From the NCBI GenBank assembly GCA_039680605.1, contig JBDKTA010000044.1, positions 1 to 64,000 of the forward strand: 64,000 bases of DNA, written 5' to 3'. The position numbers and the translations under genes are program-made. The DNA is from Planctomycetaceae bacterium. GTDB lineage: Bacteria; Planctomycetota; Phycisphaerae; SM23-33. The notes under the pieces are model-generated. The model was not told the DNA's origin, did not search any database, and worked only from the letters and a program-made list of their open reading frames with translations. Below are positions 17,237-25,509 of the stretch, piece after piece (positions within the stretch are counted from its first letter, which is position 1; the number at the start of each line of letters is the position of its first letter).

Positions 17237-18262
17237 TCACGAAACGGTCAGCACGATCTTGCCGAACTGCTGTCCGCTTTCGAGTCGCTGGGTGGCCTGG
17301 TGGATCTGCTCCAGCGGCCATGTCGAATCGATCACCGGCGCCATCGCCCGATCTGACATCAGGTGCAGCAGCTCGTCGAACTCCTCCTGGCTGCCCAGCG
17401 TGGCTCCCAGCACCGAAAGCTGTTTCCAGTACAACGTCGAGATGTCGGCCGTCGCCTCGGCCCCGCCGGTGACGCCGCAGTGTACGATACGTCCGCCGCG
17501 GCGGGCGGCCTTGAAGTTGATGCCCCAGGTCGCGCCGCCCACAGAGTCAATCACCACGTCGACGCCGCGCCCATCGGTGGCCGCCAGCACCGCCTCGGCC
17601 ACGTCGCCAGCCGTGTGGTAGTTGATGCCTGCCGCCGCCCCCATCTCTTTCGCGCGGGCAAGCTTCTCGTCGCTGCTGGAGGTGACGATCGCTCTGCCGC
17701 CGGCGGCCGTGACGAGCTGCAGCGCCGCCAAAGCCACCCCCCCGCCAATGCCGTGGATCAATACCCTCTCGCCGACGAACAGATGCGCCCGCGAGAACAC
17801 CATGCGAAAGGCGGTCAGGTGGTCGACGCAGATTGCCGATGCCGCCGCGAAATCCAAGTGCGCGGGCTTGGGATGCAGTGAGTAATCCGGCACGGCCACG
17901 TACTGCGCGAACGCCCCCGGCCGCGCCACGCCGATGATGCCCTCGACCATCCGCCGCCCGTGTGACAGCGGCGCGTCGGCCTCGATGCGGTCGAGGCCGC
18001 TGTGCATCACCACCTCCTGGCCGACATCGAGCCCGCGGGCGCCGGGGCCCAATTCGGCCACTACGCCGGCGGCGTCGCTGCCGAAGACCCACGGCAGCGG
18101 CACGTCCTTGCGCGAACCGCGGCGGATCCAGATGTCCAGATGGTTCAACGCCGCCGCCCGAACCTCCAGCAGCGCCTCGCCCGCCGCCGGCTTGGGCCGC
18201 TCGATGTCCTTGATCTGGATCGCATCAATGTCGCCGAATCGTTCCAGCACCGCCGCTTTCAT
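17237..18262 (-). CDS. Zinc-free MDR-family oxidoreductase (quinone-reductase-like)
   Basis: This 341-aa enzyme of the medium-chain dehydrogenase/reductase superfamily has the GroES-like domain at the front (ALNHLDIWIRRG, FGSDAAGVV) and a Rossmann domain with VLIHGIGGGVALAALQ near 165-180 for NAD(P)H. The catalytic zinc cysteine is absent, as in quinone reductases and crotonyl-CoA reductase relatives. The likely reaction is NADPH-dependent reduction of an activated double bond or quinone in the cytoplasm. AGGAG upstream supports the ATG at 18262. It stands alone with no operon partners. Confidence 0.85.
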   Translation of the reverse strand: MKAAVLERFGDIDAIQIKDIERPKPAAGEALLEVRAAALNHLDIWIRRGSRKDVPLPWVFGSDAAGVVAELGPGARGLDVGQEVVMHSGLDRIEADAPLSHGRRMVEGIIGVARPGAFAQYVAVPDYSLHPKPAHLDFAAASAICVDHLTAFRMVFSRAHLFVGERVLIHGIGGGVALAALQLVTAAGGRAIVTSSSDEKLARAKEMGAAAGINYHTAGDVAEAVLAATDGRGVDVVIDSVGGATWGINFKAARRGGRIVHCGVTGGAEATADISTLYWKQLSVLGATLGSQEEFDELLHLMSDRAMAPVIDSTWPLEQIHQATQRLESGQQFGKIVLTVS

Positions 18263-18299
18263 GGTCGGCTCCTTTCGGTCAATCCTAGGCGGAGAGAAA

Positions 18300-18366
18300 C
18301 AGCTACGTCCACGAATGTGACGAATTACACGAATGGGGACGGGGAGTGCGCGATTGCAGGATTAAG
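18300..18366. repeat. Dispersed intergenic repeat with CGTCCACGAATGTGACGAA
   Basis: The first part (about 18304-18333) recurs at 21605-21624 and, reversed, at 37537-37560. The second part (GGGACGGGGAGTGCG.. to GGATTAAG, 18334-18366) recurs in both arms of the inverted repeat at 21484-21781. No coding potential is visible. Confidence 0.7.
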
Positions 18367-18390
18367 GAAACCGAGCATCCGGCTCGCCGG

Positions 18391-19701
18391 CTATGCCCCG
18401 GCCTGGTCCTGCATGGTCTTCCGCACTTCCTGGCTGAGCCGAACCGCACACCAGTTGCGGCCGCACATCGAGCAGAAGTGCTCTTCGGTGCTGACGTCGC
18501 GGGTGCGGATTTCTTTGGCGGCTTCACTGTCGAAAGCCAGCTCGAATTGTTTCTTCCAGTCGAAGTCGGCTCGGGCGGCGGCCATCCGGTCGTCCCAGTC
18601 GCGGGCGCCGGGGAGGTGGCGGGCCACGTCGGCGGCGTGGGCGGCGATCTTGTAGGCGATGCATCCGGTTCGCACGTCCTCGGGGCGGGGCAGGCCCAGA
18701 TGCTCGGTGGGCGTCACGTAGCACAGGAAGCTGGCGCCCCAGTAGGCCGCGGCCGTGGCGCCGATGCTCGATGTGATGTGGTCGTAACCGGGGAACACGT
18801 CGGTCACCAGCGGGCCCAGCACGTAGAACGGCGCGCCGTCGCAGCAGTCCTGCTGGCGTTTCATGTTCATCTCGATCTGATCGAAGGGCACGTGGCCGGG
18901 GCCTTCGACCATTACCTGCACGCCGGACTTGCGGGCGCGCTGCACGAGGTTGCCCAGCACTTCGAGCTCGGCGAACTGCGCGTCGTCGGAGGCGTCGGCC
19001 AGGCACCCCGGGCGCAGACCGTCGCCCAGCGAGTACGTCACGTCGTACTCGGCGCAGATGGCGCTGATCTCGTCGAAGAGTTCGTACATCGGGTTCTCGC
19101 GACCGTGATGGACCATCCACTTGGCCAGGAGGCTTCCGCCGCGCGAGACGATGCCCAGCTTGCGCGTGTTGGCCAGGGGCAGGTGCTTTCGCAGGAGTCC
19201 GGCGTGGATGGTGAAGAAGTCGACGCCCTGTGCGGCCTGGCGCCGGATGGTCGCCAGGATGTCCTCGCGCGTGAGGTCCTCGATGGGCTTGTTGACGATC
19301 ATCGAGTAGATCGGCACGGTGCCGATGGGCACGGAGGCGTTGGCGATCAGGTGCTCGCGCGTGGCGTCGAGGTCGCCGCCGGTGGACAGGTCCATCACCG
19401 CGTCGGCGCCGTACTTGACAGCCCACTGCAGCTTGGTCAGCTCGAGGTCTTTGCAGCTGCTGACGGGCGAGGCGCCGATGTTGGCGTTGATCTTGGTGGT
19501 GACGCATCGGCCGATGCCGCAGGGCGCCAGGGTGACGGCCGCCCCGGCCGGAGGCGCCAGGTGCAGGCGGTTTGCGGGGATGACGAGCCGGCCGGCGGCG
19601 ATTTCGTCGCGGACGGTTTCTGCCGGCAGCGACTCGCGTTGGGCGACGATTTTCATCTGGGGCGTGATGGTTCCCGCCCGGGCGTGCTGGTACTGGGTCA
19701 T
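18391..19701 (-). CDS. thiC: Phosphomethylpyrimidine synthase ThiC
   Basis: This 436-aa protein is ThiC, which rearranges aminoimidazole ribotide to hydroxymethylpyrimidine phosphate in thiamine synthesis. The non-canonical radical SAM cluster motif CSMCGRNWC (C410, C413, C418) is present, as are the family segments GIGRCVTTKINANIG, VEGPGHVPFDQIE and DGLRPGCLADASDDAQ. The start at MTQYQHA gives the usual length for bacteria lacking the long N-terminal extension. It begins 8 bases after the stop of the UVR-domain gene, so the two are probably one transcript. I found no TPP riboswitch in front of either gene. Confidence 0.97.
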   Translation of the reverse strand: MTQYQHARAGTITPQMKIVAQRESLPAETVRDEIAAGRLVIPANRLHLAPPAGAAVTLAPCGIGRCVTTKINANIGASPVSSCKDLELTKLQWAVKYGADAVMDLSTGGDLDATREHLIANASVPIGTVPIYSMIVNKPIEDLTREDILATIRRQAAQGVDFFTIHAGLLRKHLPLANTRKLGIVSRGGSLLAKWMVHHGRENPMYELFDEISAICAEYDVTYSLGDGLRPGCLADASDDAQFAELEVLGNLVQRARKSGVQVMVEGPGHVPFDQIEMNMKRQQDCCDGAPFYVLGPLVTDVFPGYDHITSSIGATAAAYWGASFLCYVTPTEHLGLPRPEDVRTGCIAYKIAAHAADVARHLPGARDWDDRMAAARADFDWKKQFELAFDSEAAKEIRTRDVSTEEHFCSMCGRNWCAVRLSQEVRKTMQDQAGA

Positions 19702-19708
19702 GGGGTTG

Positions 19709-20485
19709 CTATTCCTGGGAGAGGCGTGCCGATTGCTCGGTGGCCCGGCGGAGCTGGTCGCGAAGCTGGGCGGCTTCCTCGTACCGCTCATCGGTGACGG
19801 CTTTGTCCAGCGCTTCTTTGAGTTTCTGCATCGGGTCGGCGGGGATTCGCGCCTCGATCTCGCTGACCATGGCCTTGAGGATGGCGATTTCGCCGGAGCT
19901 TTCGATGGCGTCTTCCTGTCCGAACTGGCGGCAGAAGTCTTCGATGTCTTTGATGCCCTTGCGCACCGACGCCAGGGCGGTCTTGGGGCGGTTCTGCTTC
20001 AGCGCCAGCCTCGCGCGGGCGCGGGCGATCATCATGATCACGTACGGGCGGTACTGCTCGAGGGCGTACTTGTCCGACTCGTCGCGGGCGTAGCGGCGGC
20101 AGAGATCGAACGCCCGGACGTTGCGCATCGCGTCGCGCTCGACGCTCTCGTAGTCTTCCAGCACGAACTCGGCCAGGTAGCGGTGGTAGTACATCACGCC
20201 TTCGCCGCGCAGCAACTCGCAGGCCTGCTCATCGAGGTCGAAGCCCTCGTCGCTGCCGTGCTCGTCGACCCAGCGGCGCAGCAGATGCTCGTGGTAATCG
20301 AGCAGGCTCTCGTAGCCGTGGGGGCGTTTGCCGTCGGGGCGGCCTTCGGCTTCCATCTGCAGCAGCCCCAGGTCCAGGCGGAGCTGGATCTTGCTCTTGC
20401 CGTCGGCGCCGCGGATGCGCCGGGCGGTAATCTGGCCGGGCTCATAAGGCCAGTCCGACAGAATGTTCGTGATATCCAGTCCCAT
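19709..20485 (-). CDS. UVR (UvrB/UvrC) domain protein
   Basis: This 258-aa protein has a short alpha-helical N-terminus, a long helical middle (including YRPYVIMMIARARARLALKQ) and a C-terminal UVR motif at about 218-252 (LKEALDKAVTDERYEEAAQLRDQL). That motif mediates UvrB-UvrC contact in repair and also occurs in ClpC and McsA-type stress proteins. No nuclease or helicase domain is present, so it is a UVR adaptor of unknown job. It is the promoter-proximal gene before thiC. Confidence 0.75.
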   Translation of the reverse strand: MGLDITNILSDWPYEPGQITARRIRGADGKSKIQLRLDLGLLQMEAEGRPDGKRPHGYESLLDYHEHLLRRWVDEHGSDEGFDLDEQACELLRGEGVMYYHRYLAEFVLEDYESVERDAMRNVRAFDLCRRYARDESDKYALEQYRPYVIMMIARARARLALKQNRPKTALASVRKGIKDIEDFCRQFGQEDAIESSGEIAILKAMVSEIEARIPADPMQKLKEALDKAVTDERYEEAAQLRDQLRRATEQSARLSQE

Positions 20486-20538
20486 CGTCTACATTCTATC
20501 GCTGCACAGGCGTGGCGTGTAGGGAAACCTCTGTTAGC

Positions 20539-20570
20539 GGAAAAACGCCCAGCCATTGCAATGGCTGGGC
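20539..20570 (-). terminator. Rho-independent terminator of the lipoprotein gene
   Basis: On the minus strand a perfect 24-base palindrome (GCCCAGCCATTG joined to CAATGGCTGGGC, 20547-20570) is followed by GTTTTTCC. It lies 10 bases after the lipoprotein stop codon. This is a textbook intrinsic terminator. Confidence 0.85.
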
Positions 20571-20580
20571 TTAGGAACTT

Positions 20581-21405
20581 CTAGCGTGCCGGCGCTGGGG
20601 CGGCTGCCGCCGGCGCGGGCGGGCGCGGGGTCAGACGGATGTTCAGCAGGTCCATGTCGAGAATCTTCTTCTCGCCCAGCAGCGTGTTTTGCCCGATGGC
20701 GAAGACCTCGATGCGGCTGGGGAACCGCATGTCCTTGCCCAGGCGGGTGAAGGTGTACCGGGTGATGGTTCCGCTCTGGCCCGGCGCGTCGCCGCCGGAG
20801 GTGGCGAACTGCAGCAGGTTGCTGCCGCGGTCGAGATAGTACGCCTTGGCCCAACCGTCTCCTGCCGCGGCGACGCGGATCGCGTCGATGCCGTCGATGC
20901 GGGCGCGGCTCTGGCGGCCGGGCCGCTGGCTCGTGTGGACCGAGACCAGGTTCAGCACTCCCGGGGCCCGTTCGAGGACCATCGGCAGGGCGTTGGTCAG
21001 GAGGGTTTGCAGATCGCTCTCGCGGGCGGGGGCGGGATGAAAGGCGACCTTGCCCTCTGGGTCGACGACGGCCTGCCACGCCCCGGCCGGGCGGGTCGAG
21101 CTGGCGGTAAGCGTCCAGTTGATCAGATCGATCGCCTGGCGATGGCGGTCGACGTGTGCGGTTCCGCCGTCATTATAGAAGGTCACCACCGCGTCGTAAG
21201 TGACGGTCTGCACGTTCTGCCAGGCCTCGATGCCGCCCATGGCTTTGATGCTGGCGGCGACGGCGCCCGAGGGCGCGATCAGCGCGGGCGGGGGCGGTTC
21301 CTGCACAACCGTCGCGGGCGCGGGGGTCGGCTTGACCACGCAACAGCCAACCAGGGCAGGGACCGCTGCAGCGATCATCGCAAATGTCCAGGGGCGAACG
21401 TTCAT
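20581..21405 (-). CDS. Predicted lipoprotein of unknown function
   Basis: This 274-aa protein has a signal peptide with lipobox ALVGC (C21) and a second cysteine directly after. A proline-rich linker follows (PAPATVVQEPPPPAL), then one beta-rich domain with GGIEAWQNVQ near 70. This resembles the LolA/LppX-like outer-membrane-lipoprotein carriers and related fold proteins, but the match is weak. The C-terminus is an alanine-proline tail. GGAG precedes the ATG. It has its own terminator. Confidence 0.65.
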   Translation of the reverse strand: MNVRPWTFAMIAAAVPALVGCCVVKPTPAPATVVQEPPPPALIAPSGAVAASIKAMGGIEAWQNVQTVTYDAVVTFYNDGGTAHVDRHRQAIDLINWTLTASSTRPAGAWQAVVDPEGKVAFHPAPARESDLQTLLTNALPMVLERAPGVLNLVSVHTSQRPGRQSRARIDGIDAIRVAAAGDGWAKAYYLDRGSNLLQFATSGGDAPGQSGTITRYTFTRLGKDMRFPSRIEVFAIGQNTLLGEKKILDMDLLNIRLTPRPPAPAAAAPAPAR

Positions 21406-21483
21406 TGGTGTTCTCCTTTTCGAGCGTCAAAGTACAACGGCAAAACCGCCCAGTCAATCGATTGCGGATTTTTAAGCAGTGAG

Positions 21484-21781
21484 GGACAGGGAGTGCGGGA
21501 TTAAAGGATTAGGGGGATTAAGAGGATTAAGAAAGTAAACGGAGACTGCTGAAATTAGCGGCGGGGCTTGCCCCGCGCGTCCCCATGACTCGGGGAAAGA
21601 ATTACGTCCACGAATGTCACGAACCTGTCCGCCGTAGCCTTGGCGAAGGCGGATGGCACGAATAAAGAGAAAAGAAACAAAGATGAGGACGAGGACGAAA
21701 ACTCTCCCCGTTCTCTCTTTGTTTTAATCCTCTTAATCCCCCCAATCCCGTCCCAATCCCGCACTCCCCGTCCCCGTCCCC
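21484..21781. repeat. Imperfect inverted repeat enclosing two other dispersed repeats
   Basis: Left arm 21484-21532 and right arm 21723-21781 are inverted copies of a GGGAGTGCGGGATT.. to GGATTAAGAGGATTAA sequence. Between them are the CGTCCACGAATGTCACGAA repeat (21605-21624) and the 30-bp CCTGTCCGCCGTAGCCTTGG repeat (21624-21653), which also occurs at 37509-37538 and 51560-51589. The layout resembles a non-autonomous element or a nest of successive insertions. It fills the 402-bp gap 21406-21807. Confidence 0.6.
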
Positions 21782-21807
21782 GGGCTCTGAAAAGAAACAA
21801 CCGACGT

Positions 21808-22551
21808 CTACGCTTTCCTGGCGATCAGCATCACCGTTTCGCTCTTGAGGTCGTGAAGCGTCGAGAAGTCCAGGCCGCCGAATTGCTGCACGTCGGTCCA
21901 TCCGCAGCGGGCCAGGGCGGCGGTGATCTCGGCGACCCTCCAGGGGCGCAGGGTCGTGCTGTGCAGGGTGTGAACGGCCTGTTCGCCGGCCCAGGTGATT
22001 TCCAGGATGTTGAACCGCAGGCGGTCGTTAAGGAAGTCGTAGAAGCGGACGAAGGTCTGCTCGCCGCTGCGGTCGATGCCGACGACGCGCTCGCCGAGCC
22101 TGAGGACGCGATCGTAGTTGAGCAGTTGAAGCACGCACACACCTCCGAGGCGGACAATCGCGGCGAAGGCGGCCAGGGCGGCCTCGATCTCGTCGGCGGT
22201 CAACAGGTGCGGCAGCGAGTTGCCCATGCACAGCACGGCGTCGACAGGGTCCTCGACCCGTCCGGCCAGGTCCTGCATGGGCACGCACATCCAGCCGACG
22301 TTCAGTCCGGCCTTGAGGGCCGCCGAAGCCGCCTCGTCGACCATCGCCGCCGAGATGTCCGTGCCGGTGACGGTTACGCCCGCCCTGGCCAGGGCAATGG
22401 CATAGGCGCCGGTGCCGGTGGCGGCATCGACGGCCGACGCGGTCGGGTAGCGCTTGAGAAACTCCCCGACGAAGGCTTCGATCACCTTCACGCGCCCGGC
22501 GGCGCCGGTGATCTTGTCGTAGCCGGCGGCGATTTCGTCATAAAAGGTCAT
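21808..22551 (-). CDS. SAM-dependent methyltransferase, class I
   Basis: This 247-aa protein has the class I methyltransferase fold. Motif I is AVDAATGTGAYAIALA near 39-55, an acidic end of strand beta-2 follows in GTDIS, and a C-terminal beta-hairpin with VAEITAALARCGW is present. The substrate is unknown; it resembles small-molecule methyltransferases of the UbiE or methyltransferase-type-11 class. The ATG at 22551 has no strong ribosome-binding site. It is not clearly in an operon, because repeat sequence lies on both sides. Confidence 0.75.
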   Translation of the reverse strand: MTFYDEIAAGYDKITGAAGRVKVIEAFVGEFLKRYPTASAVDAATGTGAYAIALARAGVTVTGTDISAAMVDEAASAALKAGLNVGWMCVPMQDLAGRVEDPVDAVLCMGNSLPHLLTADEIEAALAAFAAIVRLGGVCVLQLLNYDRVLRLGERVVGIDRSGEQTFVRFYDFLNDRLRFNILEITWAGEQAVHTLHSTTLRPWRVAEITAALARCGWTDVQQFGGLDFSTLHDLKSETVMLIARKA

Positions 22552-22740
22552 GATGCGCCCTGAGCTATTCTAGGCCCCGGCTCCAATTTCCAATTGGGAG
22601 AAACAAATCCGAAAACCGAATTTCGAAATCCGAAACAAACAGTTGAAACAACAAAGAACAAACAACAGAGGAATCCGCGCCAGGAGGTCTTTCAGGTTGT
22701 TGTTCAATTGGAAATTGAAAATCGGAAATTGGAAATAGTC
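22552..22740. repeat. AATTGGAAATTG-type intergenic repeat
   Basis: Short AAATCCGAAA and CCAATTTCC segments (22587-22640) and a GGAAATTGAAAATCGGAAATTGG-like tract (22703-22738, written here as a family name) share the core of the 63-bp array at 50380. This AT-rich repeat stands out against the GC-rich background. No gene is visible. Confidence 0.65.
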
Positions 22741-24564
22741 CTAGTCGTTCATCGTCGCGGCCATGCGGTGGACGGCGTCGTAGTGGCGGCACATGACGGC
22801 CCAGTCGAACTGGTCGGCCGTGCGTTCGACCTGGTTTCGCATGGTGATGCGTTGGCGGCGATCCATGCGGCAGAACTGCAGCAGGCGCCCGGCGAGCTGC
22901 TGGGCAGACTCCTCGAACGACTTGCCGCGGCGGGGCACGACGTAGATGCCGGATTCATCATGATCGGGCATGGCCTGCGAGACGTACGAGCCGAAGCCCG
23001 ACAAGTCGCTGGTGACGGCAGGGATCCCGCGCGCGACGCACTCCAGCGGCGTGTAGCCCCACGGTTCGTAAAAGCTCGGGAAGATGCCCAGGTGACAGCC
23101 GCGCACGAACTGGTCGTAGTCCATGCCCCACAGCGGATTGTTGGCGTTGACGAAGTCGGGGTGGTAGATCACCTTGACGCGGTCGTCGGCGCCGTTGACC
23201 AGGTTGAGGTAGCGAAGCTGGTTGAGCACCTCGTCGTGCTGGTCGTCGACCAGGTCGTGCGTGACGATCGTCGGTAGCGAGTGGCTCTTGCGGGCGTGCA
23301 GCAGGCGCTTGAGCCGCAGCCGCCAATAGTCGTCCACCAGGGCGTTGCAGTCGGGGATCTGCCCGCCGGCGGCCGCGGCGAAGAGTCGCTGGCCGATCTG
23401 GTCGCGAATCGCCAGGCAGTTGCGCTGGAGCTCCTCGAGCATCGCGATTCGGTTGAGCACCTCGGCGTTGATCGAGCGGAACGGCTGGCGCGTGATCAGG
23501 AAGAACACCACCGTGCGGTCGCTGCCCTGCAGCAGCGCGTTGAGCCGCGCCATGCACTCCAGCGTCAGGTCGTAGCCCTTGTTGCGGTACTCGTAGCGCC
23601 CCGCCGAGAAGAAGTACAGCGTGTTCTCCAGGTCGAAGGTATAGCTGGGGAAAAACTCGCCCATCACGAAATGGTTGATGCGTTCCTTGTACTGCAGGTG
23701 CAGGTTCTGGAACTCGTGCATCGCCACGAAGCGCTCGATGTTCAGCCCGTTGGGCAGCAGCGCCGTCGGGCGGCGCCCCAGCAGGTGGTCGCACTCGTCT
23801 GCGGTGATCTGGCTCAGCGTCGTCAGCACGTGCGCCCCGTGGGCGGCGGCGCGTTCGAGCTTCACGTGCGGCTCGATGTTCATCGCGCGGGCCTCTTCCA
23901 GCCAGTTCACGCGCGCCAGGCGGTTGTAGAAGCCCAGGTCGCTCGAGGCCAGGTACCGCCCCAGCAGCGTCGCGTGCGTGGTGAAGACGATCGACACGCC
24001 CAACTTCGCCGCCCGCAGCGCAGGGATGGCCGAGCCGCCCATCCATTCGTGGAAGTGCGCGATCACCGGCGTGCGCGACGCGTGTTCGGCCATCAGGAAG
24101 CGGAAGAACTGCTCGACGCTCCAGCCGAAGGCGATCACCTCGTCGAACAGCGGCTCGACGGGGCAGTGGATGGCGAAGTCGCGCCAGAAGCGGTAGCGGA
24201 TCTCCGCCAGGCGACCAAAGGCCGCCCGAAGGTCCAGCAGGATCGTGCGCGGCTGACCGGTGATCAGCCATCGCCCGTGATGGGCGGTGATCCCGAGTTC
24301 GGCGAGCTTTTTCACCACCTCGGCCAGGTGCCCGGTGGGGCGGATCTCTTCGAACTCCAGCGGGCTGACCTCGTCGTTCCACGGACCGATCAGGCAGTAG
24401 TGGTCGCCCCATCGCTCGACCATGCAGGGCGTCTTGCTGCGCAGGACGGTGTAGATGCCGCCGACCTGCTGGCAGACTTCCCAGGCGATCTCGAACAGCA
24501 GCCCCTTGCCCGCCGGCGCCGCCTCGGGGGCGGCCTCGGGTTCTTTTCTGCTTCTGCGACTCAT
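22741..24564 (-). CDS. Glycogen synthase, eukaryotic-type family GT3
   Basis: This 607-aa protein aligns with the animal/fungal-type glycogen synthase family (GT3) rather than bacterial GlgA. The N-terminus has FEIAWEVCQQVGGIYTVLRSK and YCLIGPW, with KVGGIYTV as the family signature. The acceptor side has HFHEWMGG and the C-terminal domain has PSFYEPWGYTPLE with the E-x7-E pair used for donor glucose. It would build alpha-1,4-glucan from UDP-glucose; whether UDP- or ADP-glucose is used cannot be seen. GT3 synthases are known in some planctomycetes and Bacteroidetes. The start overlaps the thioredoxin stop by 4 bases (ATGA), so the two genes are coupled. Confidence 0.9.
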   Translation of the reverse strand: MSRRSRKEPEAAPEAAPAGKGLLFEIAWEVCQQVGGIYTVLRSKTPCMVERWGDHYCLIGPWNDEVSPLEFEEIRPTGHLAEVVKKLAELGITAHHGRWLITGQPRTILLDLRAAFGRLAEIRYRFWRDFAIHCPVEPLFDEVIAFGWSVEQFFRFLMAEHASRTPVIAHFHEWMGGSAIPALRAAKLGVSIVFTTHATLLGRYLASSDLGFYNRLARVNWLEEARAMNIEPHVKLERAAAHGAHVLTTLSQITADECDHLLGRRPTALLPNGLNIERFVAMHEFQNLHLQYKERINHFVMGEFFPSYTFDLENTLYFFSAGRYEYRNKGYDLTLECMARLNALLQGSDRTVVFFLITRQPFRSINAEVLNRIAMLEELQRNCLAIRDQIGQRLFAAAAGGQIPDCNALVDDYWRLRLKRLLHARKSHSLPTIVTHDLVDDQHDEVLNQLRYLNLVNGADDRVKVIYHPDFVNANNPLWGMDYDQFVRGCHLGIFPSFYEPWGYTPLECVARGIPAVTSDLSGFGSYVSQAMPDHDESGIYVVPRRGKSFEESAQQLAGRLLQFCRMDRRQRITMRNQVERTADQFDWAVMCRHYDAVHRMAATMND

Positions 24565-24905
24565 GAAGGCTTCTCGTGTGCCATGAAGGCCTCGATCATC
24601 GTGACGATCCGCAGCTTGTCTTTGACATTCACCAGGCGCCGCACTTCCTGTCCTGACGACAGCAGCACCAGCACCGGGATCGTGCTGATGCCGAACCGCC
24701 GGCCCAGAGCTTCCTGCTTATCGACATCGACTTTATACACCTTGAGCCTTCCGTGAAAATCGCCCGCCGCTTCCTGCAGCGCCGGTTCCAGGCGACGGCA
24801 GTCGATGCACCAGGGGGCATGAAAGTCTATCAGCACCGGCAGCGCCGAGCGCCCGATTTCGTCGTCGAACGAGTCTTCAGAAAGTTCCGCAATGTCCTGG
24901 GGCAC
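24561..24905 (-). CDS. Thioredoxin with atypical WCIDC active site
   Basis: This 114-aa protein has the thioredoxin fold. The active site is W32-C33-I34-D35-C36 instead of WCGPC, and the cis-proline is in STIPV near 74-78. The CxxC cysteines are kept, so redox activity is likely, but the middle two residues control the potential, and ID should differ from the thioredoxin norm. It could reduce a cytoplasmic partner; coupling to glycogen synthase suggests redox control of that enzyme or simply a shared transcript. The start codon is GTG with GGAGA upstream. Confidence 0.85.
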   Translation of the reverse strand: MPQDIAELSEDSFDDEIGRSALPVLIDFHAPWCIDCRRLEPALQEAAGDFHGRLKVYKVDVDKQEALGRRFGISTIPVLVLLSSGQEVRRLVNVKDKLRIVTMIEAFMAHEKPS

Positions 24906-25509
24906 AACCGTCTCCTTGTCGTGGCGGGTCAGCAGTCCAGGGCAGATAGTATCGCAGCGCCGCCGCGGCGGAAAGAAAATCCCTTTGGGATAGCTCCTGA
25001 GCTTGGTCTATTCCGCATATGTCCACCGCCGAGGTCGAATAGCGCAGGGCCGGCAGCATCGGGTTCCGTGGCGCGAAGGGCCGCAGGCCTGAAGAGCCAC
25101 GATCCCTTAGCTCATGCAGTCTTCCGGGCTCATACCTGGGGTTTGGGTGCTTTTTGGGTGCTTTTACGGTGCATTTTGGAGGGGTTGGCGGTGTGATCCA
25201 TCTCTGAGCGTCGAGATGTCCGCAGAACAGTCGATAATCTGCCGTTTTTTGACTTGCAAAATTGCGGTTCCGTGGTAAGGTGATCACAGGTCGAGCGTAG
25301 GCCTTGTGTTTGAGCGATTGCAGAGGCGGCCCCTTCATCAGGCGGCCGAAAGCGCTCAACGGAGGCAGGCATATCTCCGACCGTAGTGGTTTCATATTGT
25401 GCTTCACGAATCATCTTTTTGCTGTTATCGCGGCTGGCAGTGATTGTGTTTTCCCATCGTTGCGATGGGCCTGTCAACGTCAGCAATGGCCAAAGGAAAG
25501 GGAAACGAG
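24906..25509. other. 604-bp region before the PEP-CTERM gene, no gene recognised
   Basis: Reading frames are open on both strands in part but none shows domain-like sequence or a good ribosome-binding site. The region is less GC-rich towards its right end, which would fit a long leader. A candidate promoter is listed separately at 25249-25278. No repeat family from the rest of the window is present. Confidence 0.5.
25249..25278 (+). promoter_or_regulatory. Possible sigma-70 promoter before the PEP-CTERM gene
   Basis: TTGACT at 25249-25254 is followed 18 bases later by TGGTAA at 25273-25278, a poor -10. The start codon is some 230 bases away, giving a long 5' leader. This is a pattern match only. 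Confidence 0.25.

Noticed and set aside
24877-25407. Minus-strand ORF of 176 aa before the PEP-CTERM gene
   Set aside because: Proline- and arginine-rich without recognisable motif or ribosome-binding site, and it overlaps the thioredoxin start region.
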